Of a stretch of 5,081 nt of DNA, positions 5,031 through 5,081 are shown one piece after another (position 1 is the stretch's first letter; the number at the start of each line of letters is the position of its first letter). The notes beneath the pieces are model-generated. The model worked only from the letters and a program-made list of their open reading frames with translations, did no database searches and had not been told where the DNA came from. A program made the translations under genes and the position numbers. The stretch covers positions 1-5,081 of the forward strand of contig JALHET010000178.1 in the NCBI GenBank assembly GCA_022839525.1, read 5' to 3'. The stretch comes from Lentisphaerota bacterium. GTDB lineage: Bacteria; Verrucomicrobiota; Kiritimatiellia; RFP12; UBA1067.

Positions 5031-5081
5031 ATGGAACTGAAAGACTTCCAAAAGGAATCGCTGGTGAAACTGACCACCTTG
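5031..5081 (+). CDS. Start of a type III restriction Res-like helicase/nuclease subunit (17 codons, cut by window end)
   Basis: ATG 5031 opens a frame reading MELKDFQKESLVKLTTL to the last base. MELKxFQ followed by an amphipathic helix is the usual N-terminus of the DEAD/DEAH-box Res proteins that accompany COG2189-type Mod genes; the Phe-Gln sits where the helicase Q-motif region begins. AAGGG at 5019-5023 is a moderate ribosome site. With only 17 residues the call depends heavily on the Mod remnant upstream. Res normally needs Mod for DNA recognition, so on its own it would be expected to be inactive unless another Mod is supplied. Whether the gene is intact cannot be judged. Confidence 0.6.
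   Translation, partial: MELKDFQKESLVKLTTL

Noticed and set aside
4924..5040. Short GTG-started ORF reading VTNRNQLVTNCHRLE and on into the res start
   Set aside because: No ribosome site, it begins just after an in-frame TAG and overlaps the res start; the resemblance to the Bro-N motif is better explained by the repeated palindrome block.

Overview
The window looks like a piece of a GC-rich (roughly 58 percent by eye) genome, probably from an uncultured environmental or gut bacterium. Gene style (secreted COG4099-type hydrolase, secreted TPR protein of unknown family) and a 9-bp tandem repeat before the last gene recall Kiritimatiellota/Verrucomicrobiota or Planctomycetota. That placement is an impression from memory, not a demonstrated one.

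Left part (1-777). On the minus strand a gene begins at 611 with a clear HemW-like radical SAM N-terminus (CxxxCxxC cluster motif, GGGTP, GVQSFDD). HemW similarity stops near base 209. The frame then runs, still open, into an unrelated-looking stretch with one transmembrane segment and off the window edge. The gene is therefore broken, fused or chimeric. The divergent intergenic region (612-777) holds a good sigma70-type promoter for the plus-strand genes, with a 7-bp perfect inverted repeat over its -10 box.

Middle (778-3611). Two exported proteins form a coupled pair (ATGA overlap): a serine alpha/beta hydrolase with a full Ser-Asp-His triad, and a 680-residue protein with an N-terminal TPR-like region and a C-terminal piece resembling a YD/RHS repeat. 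The middle of the second protein matches nothing I recognise.

Right part (3612-5081). Sixteen bases after the secreted protein begins what was once a type III-like restriction-modification operon. The adenine methyltransferase (Mod) survives only as a remnant: its N-terminus, one late C-terminal block and its very C-terminus are stitched together without the catalytic domain, with a frameshift and apparently a lost stop codon. It is followed by an intact Bro-N/DinD-like gene with a strong ribosome binding site, then a 282-bp intergenic region, then the first 17 codons of a Res-like helicase/nuclease subunit that leaves the window.

Most interesting signal: the Bro-N gene contains a perfect 17-bp palindrome, GGTTACAAATTGTAACC, exactly where it encodes VTNCNQL. 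Two near-copies, GGTGACAAATCGTAACC and GGTGACAAATTGTCACC, sit 21 bp apart centre to centre (two helical turns) upstream of res. A 26-bp block around the palindrome matches at 24 positions between gene and intergenic region. This suggests paired operators, possibly bound by the Bro-N protein to control res and itself.
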